A DNA stretch of 6,492 bases from CAYXVU01 sp964468725 (GTDB lineage Bacteria; Acidobacteriota; Blastocatellia; UBA7656), in NCBI GenBank assembly GCA_964468725.1, contig CAYXVU010000301.1, positions 1-6,492 of the forward strand, in the 5' to 3' direction. A program made the translations under genes and the position numbers. Below the pieces are notes generated by a model. It did no database searches. It was not told where the DNA came from and saw only the letters and a program-made list of their open reading frames with translations. Below, piece by piece: positions 1 through 5,697 of the stretch. Position 1 is the stretch's first letter, and every line of letters starts with the position of its first letter.

Positions 1-429
1 CTCGGCGCGGCGATTTATGTCAGCTATAAGCGCAACTTCGATGCGCTGATCGCGCGCGCTCATCAGACGATGCGCTTCGGGCGCAAGACGACTGATGATC
101 CGGTGATTCGGCAGAAGTTGGCGCAAGCCTTTCTTGAACTCGAAATCTTCCGCCTCAACACGAATCGCGCGCTGAGCAAGCTGGCGAAGACGCACATTCC
201 GGGGCCGGAGGGTTCGATCTCGAAGATTTATTGGAGCGAGTTCAATCAGCGCTTTCAGCAAATCGCTATGGAAACCTTAGGGCCGCTGGGGCAACTGACG
301 GAGCTGGATGATAATCGCTGGGTACATGGCTATCTGCGAACGCGCGGCAACACTATTGAAGCCGGAACCAGCGAAGTACAGCGCAACATTCTTGCCGAGC
401 GTGTGCTCGGTTTACCGAAAAGTTACTAA
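1..429 (+). CDS. Acyl-CoA dehydrogenase, C-terminal part (5' truncated by window)
   Basis: This is the last 142 residues of an acyl-CoA dehydrogenase (ACAD), a flavoenzyme that oxidises the alpha-beta bond of acyl-CoA. The frame is open from base 1 and ends with TAA at 427-429, so the start lies outside the window. Visible are the C-terminal helical domain and the family-ending motif TIEAGTSEVQRNILAERVLG (residues 118-137 of the fragment). The stretch IPGPEGSISKIYWSE (66-80) is typical, from memory, of the FadE-like ACADs that work as unlike-subunit pairs. At the medium-chain ACAD catalytic position (the Glu of EGT) this protein has Ala121, with Glu120 one place earlier. If it is catalytic, its base probably sits on the helix used by isovaleryl-CoA dehydrogenase, which would lie before base 1. 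The next gene, 90 bases on, is a second ACAD on the same strand. The family is certain; the substrate is unknown. Confidence 0.93.
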   Translation, partial: LGAAIYVSYKRNFDALIARAHQTMRFGRKTTDDPVIRQKLAQAFLELEIFRLNTNRALSKLAKTHIPGPEGSISKIYWSEFNQRFQQIAMETLGPLGQLTELDDNRWVHGYLRTRGNTIEAGTSEVQRNILAERVLGLPKSY

Positions 430-433
430 GCAA

Positions 434-511
434 GTGACGAATGACGAGTGCCGAGCCGTCCGTTGGCTTTTGTCAGCTTGCGCTCGTCACTCGTTTCTCG
501 TCACTCGTCAC
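434..511. repeat. Heptameric tandem repeat in inverted arrangement (potential hairpin)
   Basis: Four consecutive 7-base units lie at 483-510: CTCGTCA, CTCGTTT, CTCGTCA, CTCGTCA. Two units of the complementary sequence lie at 435-448: TGACGAA, TGACGAG. The 15-base arms 434-448 and 497-511 are complementary at 14 of 15 positions, and the one mismatch becomes an A-C opposition in the transcript. The 48-base loop between them also holds the other two units. The element fills almost all of the gap between the two dehydrogenase genes and ends just before the second gene's start. It resembles the short tandemly repeated (STRR-like) heptamers known from cyanobacteria and some other phyla. A role in the transcript, such as stability or setting the ratio of the two proteins, is inference only. 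Confidence 0.75.
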
Positions 512-512
512 T

Positions 513-517
513 GAGGA
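513..517 (+). promoter_or_regulatory. Ribosome binding site that sets the start of the second dehydrogenase
   Basis: GAGGA lies 2 bases before the ATG at 520, which is close for a Shine-Dalgarno sequence. It still favours 520 over the upstream in-frame ATG at 448. The 24 extra residues from 448 would be encoded by the heptamer repeat (SLRSSLVSRHSSL) and do not look like an ACAD N-terminus. Confidence 0.5.
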
Positions 518-519
518 AT

Positions 520-1650
520 ATGGACTTCGATCTATCAAAAGCACAAAAGTTATTGCAGGAGTCGGCGCGCACCCTGCTGGCGCGTGAATGCTCGACCGAG
601 AAGGTGCGCGAACTGATGGCCGGTGCGACGGCGCACCATGAAGCGCTGTGGCGCGAGTTGGCCGATCAAGGGTGGACTGGGTTGATGATTCCCGAAGCCT
701 ACGGCGGACTCGGACTCGGATTAGTGGATATGGCGGTGATTGCCGAAGAGATGGGGCGAGCCTGTCTGCCCGGCGCGTTTCTTTCGACGTTGTGGGCGTC
801 GGCGTTAATCAACGAAGCGGGCAATGACGAGCAGAAGAGACGCTTCCTTGAACCGATTGCTGCGGGCGAAATGAAAGCCACCGTCGCGTTGCTTGAAGAG
901 TCTGCCGATTGGGAGGCCGAGTCTGTGCAGTTGTCAGCCGAGAAGAACGGCGACGGCTACCGCTTGAACGGACGCAAAGAGATGGTCACCGATGCCGAGG
1001 TTGCTGATCTGATCGTTTGCGTTGCGCGCGCCGATGACGGCGTAGTGCTGCTTGCGGTTGATAGCAAAGCGGCGGGGTTGACGATTTCGCCTGCTCAGGC
1101 GATTGATGATACACGCAAACTGTATCGCCTCGACTTTTCAGACGTGCAGGTGAGCGGCGCGAACCTGCTGGCTGCTAAAGGGCGCGCGCTTGCGGCCTTT
1201 GATCGCGCAACTGCGATTGCGACGGTCGCCATCTCCGCCGATATGCTCGGCGGCATGCAATGGACGCTCGATACGACGGTCGAATACGCCAAAACGCGCC
1301 AGCAGTTCGGCAAAGCTATTGGCTCCTATCAAGCCGTGCAACATCAATGCGCCGATATGTTGTTGATGACGGAAAGCTCGCGTTCGGCGGTCTACTATGC
1401 GGCGTGGACGGTGCAGGAGAATGATTCGCAAGCGCGGCACGCCGTCTCGATTGCCAAAGCCTACTGCTCGGATGCGGCGCGCGAAGTCGGCAATCGCGGC
1501 ATTCAAGTGCATGGCGGCATCGGGTTTACTTGGGAGCACGATCTGCACCTGTATTACAAACGCGCTAAAGCGTCGGAGATTATGTTCGGCGACGGCAACT
1601 ATCACCGCGAGCAACTGGCCAAACTCGTCGTTGATGCGCCGAATGACTGA
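520..1650 (+). CDS. Acyl-CoA dehydrogenase family protein, probable partner subunit lacking the usual catalytic Glu
   Basis: A complete ACAD-fold protein of 376 residues, normal family length. The N-terminal helical domain covers about 1-118 (IPEAYGGLGLG at 57-67), the beta domain about 119-220, and the C-terminal helical domain about 221-376. FAD-contact motifs are RQQFGKAIGSYQ (260-271) and QVHGGIGFTWEHD (329-341). Both known positions of the catalytic base look empty. The medium-chain site reads MFGDGN (355-360) instead of YEGT. By eye alignment of RATAIATVAISADMLGGMQ (229-247), the isovaleryl-type site falls on Ala234. The beta-domain motif that normally reads EPxAGSD is also changed (EESADWEAES, 126-135). 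This matches the pattern of one subunit in mycobacterial alpha2-beta2 FadE dehydrogenases, with the upstream ACAD as the likely partner. The preceding gap is 90 bases on the same strand, so co-transcription is likely. The substrate cannot be read from the sequence. Confidence 0.92.
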   Translation: MDFDLSKAQKLLQESARTLLARECSTEKVRELMAGATAHHEALWRELADQGWTGLMIPEAYGGLGLGLVDMAVIAEEMGRACLPGAFLSTLWASALINEAGNDEQKRRFLEPIAAGEMKATVALLEESADWEAESVQLSAEKNGDGYRLNGRKEMVTDAEVADLIVCVARADDGVVLLAVDSKAAGLTISPAQAIDDTRKLYRLDFSDVQVSGANLLAAKGRALAAFDRATAIATVAISADMLGGMQWTLDTTVEYAKTRQQFGKAIGSYQAVQHQCADMLLMTESSRSAVYYAAWTVQENDSQARHAVSIAKAYCSDAAREVGNRGIQVHGGIGFTWEHDLHLYYKRAKASEIMFGDGNYHREQLAKLVVDAPND

Positions 1651-1659
1651 GGCTAGCGG

Positions 1660-2961
1660 CTACTGACTGCTGAGTTTGGTTTTCGTCACCGTGATGCTGT
1701 AGTCAAGCCAACCGCGCTCGTTGCTGTTGCGGCAACGGGCGCGCAGTCCTTCTAAAGCCTTCAGTCTCGCTTCCAGCGCTTTGCGATTTGCGGCATCGGC
1801 TGCCAGTACGATGTCGGCCAAATGCAGAGCTTCGACCATCTGCCCGGTTTCGACGCGCTTGATCGCCAGTTCGATCAGGGCATCAGCGCCCGCCAGTTTC
1901 ACCACTTCGGCATAGACCGCTGACTTCGGCGTTTCGTACATGGCCGCCGGATTCAGATCGAACCATCCGACATAGCCTTCATAAATGCCGCGCACAGACC
2001 AGGTGAGCTTGCCATAGCTTTCTCCGACATCGAGCGCCGCTGGCAATTTGACTTCGCGCATCAAGGTATAGACATCTTTGCCCGCATTCATGCCTTTGAC
2101 GACTTCATCATGGACGTATTGAATCGCGTCGCGGTAGCGCGTGACCTGCCGGGTGATGTCGGCGTTACCGATGATGGCTTCGCCATGACTGGGCAGCAGA
2201 ATCTCCGGTTTGAGCGCCAGAACTTTGTTGAGCGAGTGAATGTAATCGAGCGCCCAACGCGGTTGTGTGCCCCGCAAGGTGTAGATGTTTGGAAACGAAG
2301 CGTAAAAATTATCGCCGACGAATGCCGCTTTATATTTCGGAATCCAGACCGTCAGATGATCGTAGGTTTCACCCGGCGTGTGATAGACCTCAAAATCCAA
2401 TTCGCCGAGTTTGAAGTTGTATGTCTCGTCAAAGAGAATCGTTGCTTGCACAGTGCCGCCGTGATTGCCCGCCCACTCGCGCGGCGGCGGAATGGGAAGG
2501 GCGAACTGTGCGGCATTGCGCAGGGCGTAAAAGCCCGCAAGCCGCGCTTGGTAATGCACGAATTCCGTGTGCTGGCTCTGCGCGATGATTTCCGTACCTG
2601 CCTCTTTCCATGCGGCAACGCCGCCGATGTGGTCGCCGTGCGCGTGCGTGAGGATGATGTATTTGATCGGCGCGGCGCTTTCGGCTTTGAGCAGTTGTTT
2701 ATGGCGCGCGGCATTGAAGGGCATCGAAGTGTCAATGATGACGTTGCCCGCCGTCGTTGTCACCATAAAGGTATTGCTGAAGCCGATGGCTTGAAAGATG
2801 GCCTCATTGATTTTGAGCGCCTTCTTTTGATCCTGCCCGACTCTGAGCAGGGTGACTGGGTTTTCCGCCAGCGGTTGCGCTTGCTGCGCGTAAGCGGCGC
2901 TCTTTGCCAGCCCGATCAAACCAAACAGGCAGACCAACAGCCATGATGCAAAGGTTTTCAT
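1660..2961 (-). CDS. Exported MBL-fold hydrolase with alkylsulfatase-type dimerisation domain
   Basis: A 433-residue protein with a Sec signal peptide (hydrophobic 5-19, likely cut after AYA at about 25), so it probably acts in the periplasm or outside. The metallo-beta-lactamase domain spans about 50-262. Predicted zinc ligands are THAHGDH (His106, His108, Asp110, His111), Glu198 in HTPGET, Asp217 in GDN and His259 in PSHG. Glu instead of His in the PGH motif is a mark of SdsA1/YjcS-type alkylsulfatases. The alkylsulfatase dimerisation region follows (YEGYVGWFDLNP, 327-338), then a TPR-like helical end (about 357-406). The C-terminal SCP2-like substrate domain of SdsA1 (about 650 residues in all) is absent. 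Alkyl sulfate ester hydrolysis is therefore possible but unproven; another hydrolase role is open. AAGGAGGAG at 2964-2972 is a strong ribosome site. The gene lies 41 bases after the methyltransferase and ends 9 bases from the convergent dehydrogenase. Confidence 0.88.
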   Translation of the reverse strand: MKTFASWLLVCLFGLIGLAKSAAYAQQAQPLAENPVTLLRVGQDQKKALKINEAIFQAIGFSNTFMVTTTAGNVIIDTSMPFNAARHKQLLKAESAAPIKYIILTHAHGDHIGGVAAWKEAGTEIIAQSQHTEFVHYQARLAGFYALRNAAQFALPIPPPREWAGNHGGTVQATILFDETYNFKLGELDFEVYHTPGETYDHLTVWIPKYKAAFVGDNFYASFPNIYTLRGTQPRWALDYIHSLNKVLALKPEILLPSHGEAIIGNADITRQVTRYRDAIQYVHDEVVKGMNAGKDVYTLMREVKLPAALDVGESYGKLTWSVRGIYEGYVGWFDLNPAAMYETPKSAVYAEVVKLAGADALIELAIKRVETGQMVEALHLADIVLAADAANRKALEARLKALEGLRARCRNSNERGWLDYSITVTKTKLSSQ

Positions 2962-2990
2962 GTCTCCTCCTTGTCGCGCGCGATGGGAGC

Positions 2991-3011
2991 CGAGCCGAAT
3001 GGCTAGGCTCG
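2991..3011. other. Inverted repeat at the methyltransferase 3' end
   Basis: CGAGCC (2991-2996) and GGCTCG (3006-3011) form a perfect 6-base stem with a 9-base loop that includes the methyltransferase stop codon. TCGCGCG at 2974-2980 and CGCGCGA at 3010-3016 give a further or competing pairing. It lies 19 bases upstream (on the minus strand) of the hydrolase ribosome site. No T-run follows, so it is not a clear terminator. It might adjust expression between the two genes. Confidence 0.35.
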
Positions 3012-3758
3012 CGCGATGAGTTTACATCGAACCATCGCGGTCGTCACTTCGCGGGTGAGGCGGTTGGCAAAGGGTTTGAGTTTGCGAATAGGAACGGTTT
3101 CGAAGCGGGCGAAGCGTAGGGGACTGGCGGCAACGAGGCTTTCAAAGCGACGGATGGTCATCCGATTCAACCCGCCTTGACACTCCCGAAAACAGGTCGC
3201 GCCGTCGTTGGTGAAATCGGCGCGCCAGCGAATCAAGGCGCGTTCCGTAAAGACCAGATGCGCCCACGGGAAGATCGAAAACAGGTGGCCGCCAAGCGGG
3301 TGATACCAAGTCGGACCAAAGGCTGTCAGCACATAGCCGCCCGGTTTCAACATGGCGCGCATCGTAATCAGCACATTGAGCGGATTATCAAAATGCTCGA
3401 ACGAGTCGAGCGAAATGATGATGTCGGCCAACTCATCCGGTTGTTGCAGGAAACGGCAACGCGCCGATAAGCCGCGCGTTTCGGCCAGCGCGCGGGCGCG
3501 GGCAAGGAAGCGTTCTTGAATGTCTATGCCGATGACTCTTTGCGCTCCGTGTTCAGCCATCTCTATGGAGTCGTAGCCTTCGCCGCAGCCAAAATCAATC
3601 ACCACTTTGTCGGCAATCGTGCGCCAAATCTGCGCGCCGAGCAGAGTTTCAAGCTTGCTCTTGTTTGTATACGCGCTGCCATTGAGCCGCAGATTCTCGC
3701 CGCTGGTATTGAGAGCGCGTAAGAGATTGTAGCCCAGCTTGCCGCCGATGATTCCCAT
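3003..3758 (-). CDS. Class I SAM-dependent methyltransferase, substrate unknown
   Basis: The reliable part is 251 residues from the ATG at 3756-3758. Motif I, VVIDFGCGEGYDS (52-64), binds S-adenosylmethionine. The acidic end of strand 2 is GIDI (Asp79), then IIISLDSFEHFD (113-124) and LKPGG (137-141), in the Methyltransf_11 order. The stretch GPTWYHPLGGHLFSIFPWAH (148-167) and GGLNRMTIRRFE (195-206) are features I recall from a family of uncharacterised bacterial methyltransferases. There is no signal peptide, so it should be cytoplasmic. The start is uncertain: the frame stays open to a TTG at 3954-3956, which would add 66 residues. That start would overlap the start of the divergent gene at 3949 and has no ribosome site; the ATG has no clear one either. 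The hydrolase gene follows after 41 bases on the same strand and is likely co-transcribed. No target molecule can be inferred. Confidence 0.87.
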   Translation of the reverse strand: MGIIGGKLGYNLLRALNTSGENLRLNGSAYTNKSKLETLLGAQIWRTIADKVVIDFGCGEGYDSIEMAEHGAQRVIGIDIQERFLARARALAETRGLSARCRFLQQPDELADIIISLDSFEHFDNPLNVLITMRAMLKPGGYVLTAFGPTWYHPLGGHLFSIFPWAHLVFTERALIRWRADFTNDGATCFRECQGGLNRMTIRRFESLVAASPLRFARFETVPIRKLKPFANRLTREVTTAMVRCKLIARA

Positions 3759-3948
3759 AGCCACTGACCGATGCGGAGATGTCCAGTTGTAGAAAAGAAT
3801 CAATCGCCGCGCGATTCCATCGGGCTCGCTCTTGACGACGCGCAGGCAAGCGCGTAGGGTCAACTCACTCGATTCAGGCAACTGAATCCATCTCTGGCGT
3901 CGCCGGACTTCAGCCACCCGGGACACAAGGCCAGTCAATGCTGAAGGA
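3759..3948. other. Divergent region between methyltransferase and small zinc-ribbon gene
   Basis: These 190 bases separate the divergent starts if the methyltransferase begins at 3758. They hold a perfect hairpin at 3871-3888. A weak sigma-70-like pair points towards the small + gene: TTGACG (3832-3837), 17 bases, TAGGGT (3855-3860), with the second box matching TATAAT at only 3 of 6. I see no convincing promoter for the minus strand. The minus-strand frame of the methyltransferase is open throughout, so part of the region may instead encode its N-terminus. Confidence 0.4.
3871..3888. promoter_or_regulatory. Perfect 7-bp inverted repeat with GCAA loop
   Basis: GATTCAG-GCAA-CTGAATC is a perfect 7-base stem closing a 4-base GCAA loop; GCAA on the + transcript is a stable GNRA tetraloop. 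It lies 60 bases before the ATG of the small cysteine-rich gene and 112 bases before the methyltransferase ATG on the other strand. It could be a 5'-leader hairpin of the + transcript or an operator for the divergent pair. Chance is also possible. Confidence 0.4.
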
Positions 3949-4200
3949 ATGTTCAAATGTGAAAATTGTGGTGTAACGTCAAAGCCTCGAACCTCCGCTC
4001 ACAAAGTCGTCATCGAAAGTCGCATTGTCAGCTACCCGTTTCGACCGAAAGCCAACGCCTGTTGGAAGTGGGAAAAAGATCGCCATAAGTTTGTCAAGAC
4101 GAATGACCCAGGCGGTCGAGGGCGCGAATGTGTGCGCGAATTGACGGTGTGCGCCGCGTGCGCAGAGAAGTTGACCGGCAGACTGCCTGAAAGGAAATAA
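3949..4200 (+). CDS. Small cysteine-rich protein, putative zinc ribbon
   Basis: A small protein of 83 residues. Two CxxC pairs, CENC (Cys4, Cys7) and CAAC (Cys68, Cys71), flank a basic middle part and fit a four-cysteine zinc ribbon. Cys38 and Cys61 are extra. I recall small uncharacterised bacterial proteins that begin MFKCENCG and end with a second CxxC after a VRELxVCxxC-like strand, which supports both the gene and its start. The ribosome site is odd: AAGGA (3944-3948) abuts the ATG with no spacer. There is no upstream alternative start in the frame nearby. The function is unknown; nucleic acid or ribosome contact would be a guess. It stands alone on the + strand, divergent from the methyltransferase and convergent with the serine hydrolase. 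Confidence 0.75.
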   Translation: MFKCENCGVTSKPRTSAHKVVIESRIVSYPFRPKANACWKWEKDRHKFVKTNDPGGRGRECVRELTVCAACAEKLTGRLPERK

Positions 4201-4240
4201 CTGCAAACACGGCTTCGTTGCGGCTGCGACGCCAACTGAA

Positions 4241-4304
4241 TAGCCCAATCTGAAGAGGCTGGGCTACTCCTCTGTGCCGCGCCGCCGCAACCGGCGGACG
4301 CCGG
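4241..4304. repeat. Cluster of inverted repeats in convergent gap (terminator- or REP-like)
   Basis: The first stem is TAGCCCA (4241-4247) with TGGGCTA (4260-4266), 7 perfect pairs and a 12-base loop. It begins 40 bases after the small gene's stop. The second is CCGCCG (4282-4287) with CGGCGG (4292-4297) around CAAC. It competes with a third, CCGGC (4291-4295) with GCCGG (4300-4304) around GGAC. No T-run follows any of them, so a classical intrinsic terminator is not shown. They may end or protect transcripts of the convergent genes, or be a dispersed intergenic repeat. Confidence 0.45.
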
Positions 4305-4331
4305 ATTACAGGAAGAGAAGCGAGTTGCGCG

Positions 4332-4374
4332 CGATTCCCCTGATTACGTGATTCGCGGCGCGAGCGGGGAGTCG
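4332..4374 (-). terminator. Possible hairpin after the serine hydrolase gene
   Basis: CGATTCCCC (4332-4340) pairs with GGGGAGTCG (4366-4374) over nine positions, eight standard plus one G-T that is a G-U wobble only in + strand RNA. The loop is 25 bases. It starts right after the minus-strand stop codon at 4376. No T-run follows and the loop is long, so the terminator role is weakly supported. Confidence 0.25.
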
Positions 4375-4375
4375 T

Positions 4376-5533
4376 CTACCCGTTAGCCGCCGGTTTGACG
4401 GCAGCCATGATGCGTTTGAAAACTTCGTCGTGATTGGTTGCCCATCGCAAGACGACGACCAGATCGTGATCGGGGTCAACCCAAATCACATTGCCGCCTG
4501 CGCCGCGCGCCGCAAAGGTTGTGCGAGTTGCGTCCGGCCATTTCTTCAGCCACCACAGATAGCCATAGCCCGCGTTGATGTCGCACGGCGTCGTCATTAA
4601 CTCTGCCCACTTTCCCGAAACCAGTTGTTTGTCCTTCCACTTGCCGCCGCGCAGAAAGAGGTAGCCGAACCGCGCCATATCGCGCGTGTTGATAAACAAC
4701 CCGCCGCCCCAATGGCCGCCGCCGCTCACCGAATTGATCTTGCGCCCGCCGATCATCACATCGGAATTGCGATAGCCGTTCCACACCCACGTATCGGACG
4801 CGCCGATGGGGTTCATCACCTCTTTTTTCAGGAGTTCGGGCAACGCTTGATTGAAGAGGCGCAATAAGGCGAGCGACAAGCGATTGACGCGCACATCGTT
4901 GTAATTCCAGAACGTGCCCGGCGCTTGTTGCGTATGGTCGGGGCGTTCGTCAATCGTCGCAGGCTTCTCCCACAACCAGCCTTCCCATTCGCTGGTCTGT
5001 TGCAGCAAGTGATGCCAAGTGATTTTGGCATTGTGCGGCGAATCGAAACCGCCATCGTTGACATACTGCTTTACGGGGTCGTGCAGGTTCTTAATCAACC
5101 CTCTGTCAAAAGCCAAACCGGCGACGGTGGCGAGAAAACTTTTGGTCACGCTAAAGGTCATATCTACGCGACTCGTATCGCCGAATTCGGCAACGATGTA
5201 GCCGTGACGCAAGACGAGGCCATTGATCTCGCCGCGCTCTTTGGTAGGGCCGATGATCTCCGGATTCGACTCGGTGCGCTGACGGGCGGCGATCACCTCC
5301 GCTATGGTTTTCGGCTCCTTCTGCTGTTGGGCGAAGGCGATGGCGGCTTCCAATAACGTCGCGTCCATGCCGACTTGCTCCGGCTTCTTGCGCTCCCACT
5401 TATCGCCCGGCGGCGGATAGTAGGCTGCCGACTTCGACTGCGCAAACGCGGTAAGCGAAGAAGCGAGCAGCAACGAAGCCATGAGGAAAGAGAGGGTTAT
5501 CACACGCAAGCAACGAATGATGGATCGGTTCAT
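4376..5533 (-). CDS. Exported serine hydrolase, beta-lactamase class C / PBP-like fold
   Basis: A 385-residue protein with a signal peptide (basic start, hydrophobic 11-30, likely cut after AFA at 31), so it is exported. The nucleophile motif SxxK is SVTK (Ser128, Lys131). The second motif is YND (Tyr211) inside WNYNDVRVN, where most relatives have YxN. The third motif, KTG in beta-lactamases, is replaced by ARGAGG (342-347). GGGHWGGGLFINTRDMARFG (271-290) is the usual helix lead-in of the family. Relatives include esterases, 6-aminohexanoate-oligomer hydrolases and D-amino-acid peptidases, so resistance to beta-lactams should not be assumed. AGGGAGAG at 5539-5546 is a good ribosome site, 5 bases from the ATG. 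It is transcribed alone on the minus strand, divergent from the aldolase-family gene. The substrate is unknown. Confidence 0.9.
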   Translation of the reverse strand: MNRSIIRCLRVITLSFLMASLLLASSLTAFAQSKSAAYYPPPGDKWERKKPEQVGMDATLLEAAIAFAQQQKEPKTIAEVIAARQRTESNPEIIGPTKERGEINGLVLRHGYIVAEFGDTSRVDMTFSVTKSFLATVAGLAFDRGLIKNLHDPVKQYVNDGGFDSPHNAKITWHHLLQQTSEWEGWLWEKPATIDERPDHTQQAPGTFWNYNDVRVNRLSLALLRLFNQALPELLKKEVMNPIGASDTWVWNGYRNSDVMIGGRKINSVSGGGHWGGGLFINTRDMARFGYLFLRGGKWKDKQLVSGKWAELMTTPCDINAGYGYLWWLKKWPDATRTTFAARGAGGNVIWVDPDHDLVVVLRWATNHDEVFKRIMAAVKPAANG

Positions 5534-5587
5534 CGGTTCTCTCCCTGTTGGTTGATGAGGCTGAACTTGCTGAATGAGTGAAGCCGC

Positions 5588-5615
5588 ATTCTATCAAAAT
5601 AACCGGCAGCGGCAA
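5588..5615 (-). promoter_or_regulatory. Candidate sigma-70 promoter for the serine hydrolase
   Basis: Read on the minus strand, TTGCCG (5615-5610, 4 of 6 to TTGACA) and TAGAAT (5593-5588, 5 of 6 to TATAAT) are separated by 16 bases. Transcription would begin near 5580, giving a leader of about 45-50 bases before the ATG at 5533. Found by eye only. Confidence 0.4.
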
Positions 5616-5660
5616 CGGCGTCTCGAAGTTTCCTTTCACCAAGTAGATTGCTATCATCGG

Positions 5661-5678
5661 AACCAAATTCATTCGGTT
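5661..5678. promoter_or_regulatory. Imperfect palindrome before the aldolase-family gene
   Basis: AACCAAATTCATTCGGTT is symmetric at 7 of 9 positions and ends just upstream of the ribosome site of the + gene. It has the size and place of an operator that could block transcription of that gene. A weak TATCAT box (5652-5657) lies just before it with no good -35. Confidence 0.25.
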
Positions 5679-5697
5679 TGAAGAAGGAGAGAAGAAT

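Noticed and set aside
434..511. CRISPR array
   Set aside because: The units are 7 bases long and directly adjacent with no spacers, so this is a short tandem repeat.
448..519. N-terminal extension of the second dehydrogenase from ATG 448
   Set aside because: These 24 codons are read from the heptamer repeat and do not resemble the ACAD N-terminus, which begins at Met 520 behind GAGGA.
1138..1614. Open frame of 158 codons on the minus strand
   Set aside because: Antisense to the C-terminal domain of the second dehydrogenase, with no family features.
2110..2946. Long open frame of 278 codons on the + strand
   Set aside because: It lies entirely opposite the MBL-fold hydrolase, whose motifs are clear. 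The translation resembles no family and is a shadow of coding bias.
4925..5356. Open frame of 143 codons on the + strand
   Set aside because: Antisense to the serine hydrolase around its SxxK motif; no recognisable domain.
4376..5533. Antibiotic-resistance beta-lactamase
   Set aside because: The fold fits but KTG and YxN are altered, so resistance cannot be claimed from the sequence.
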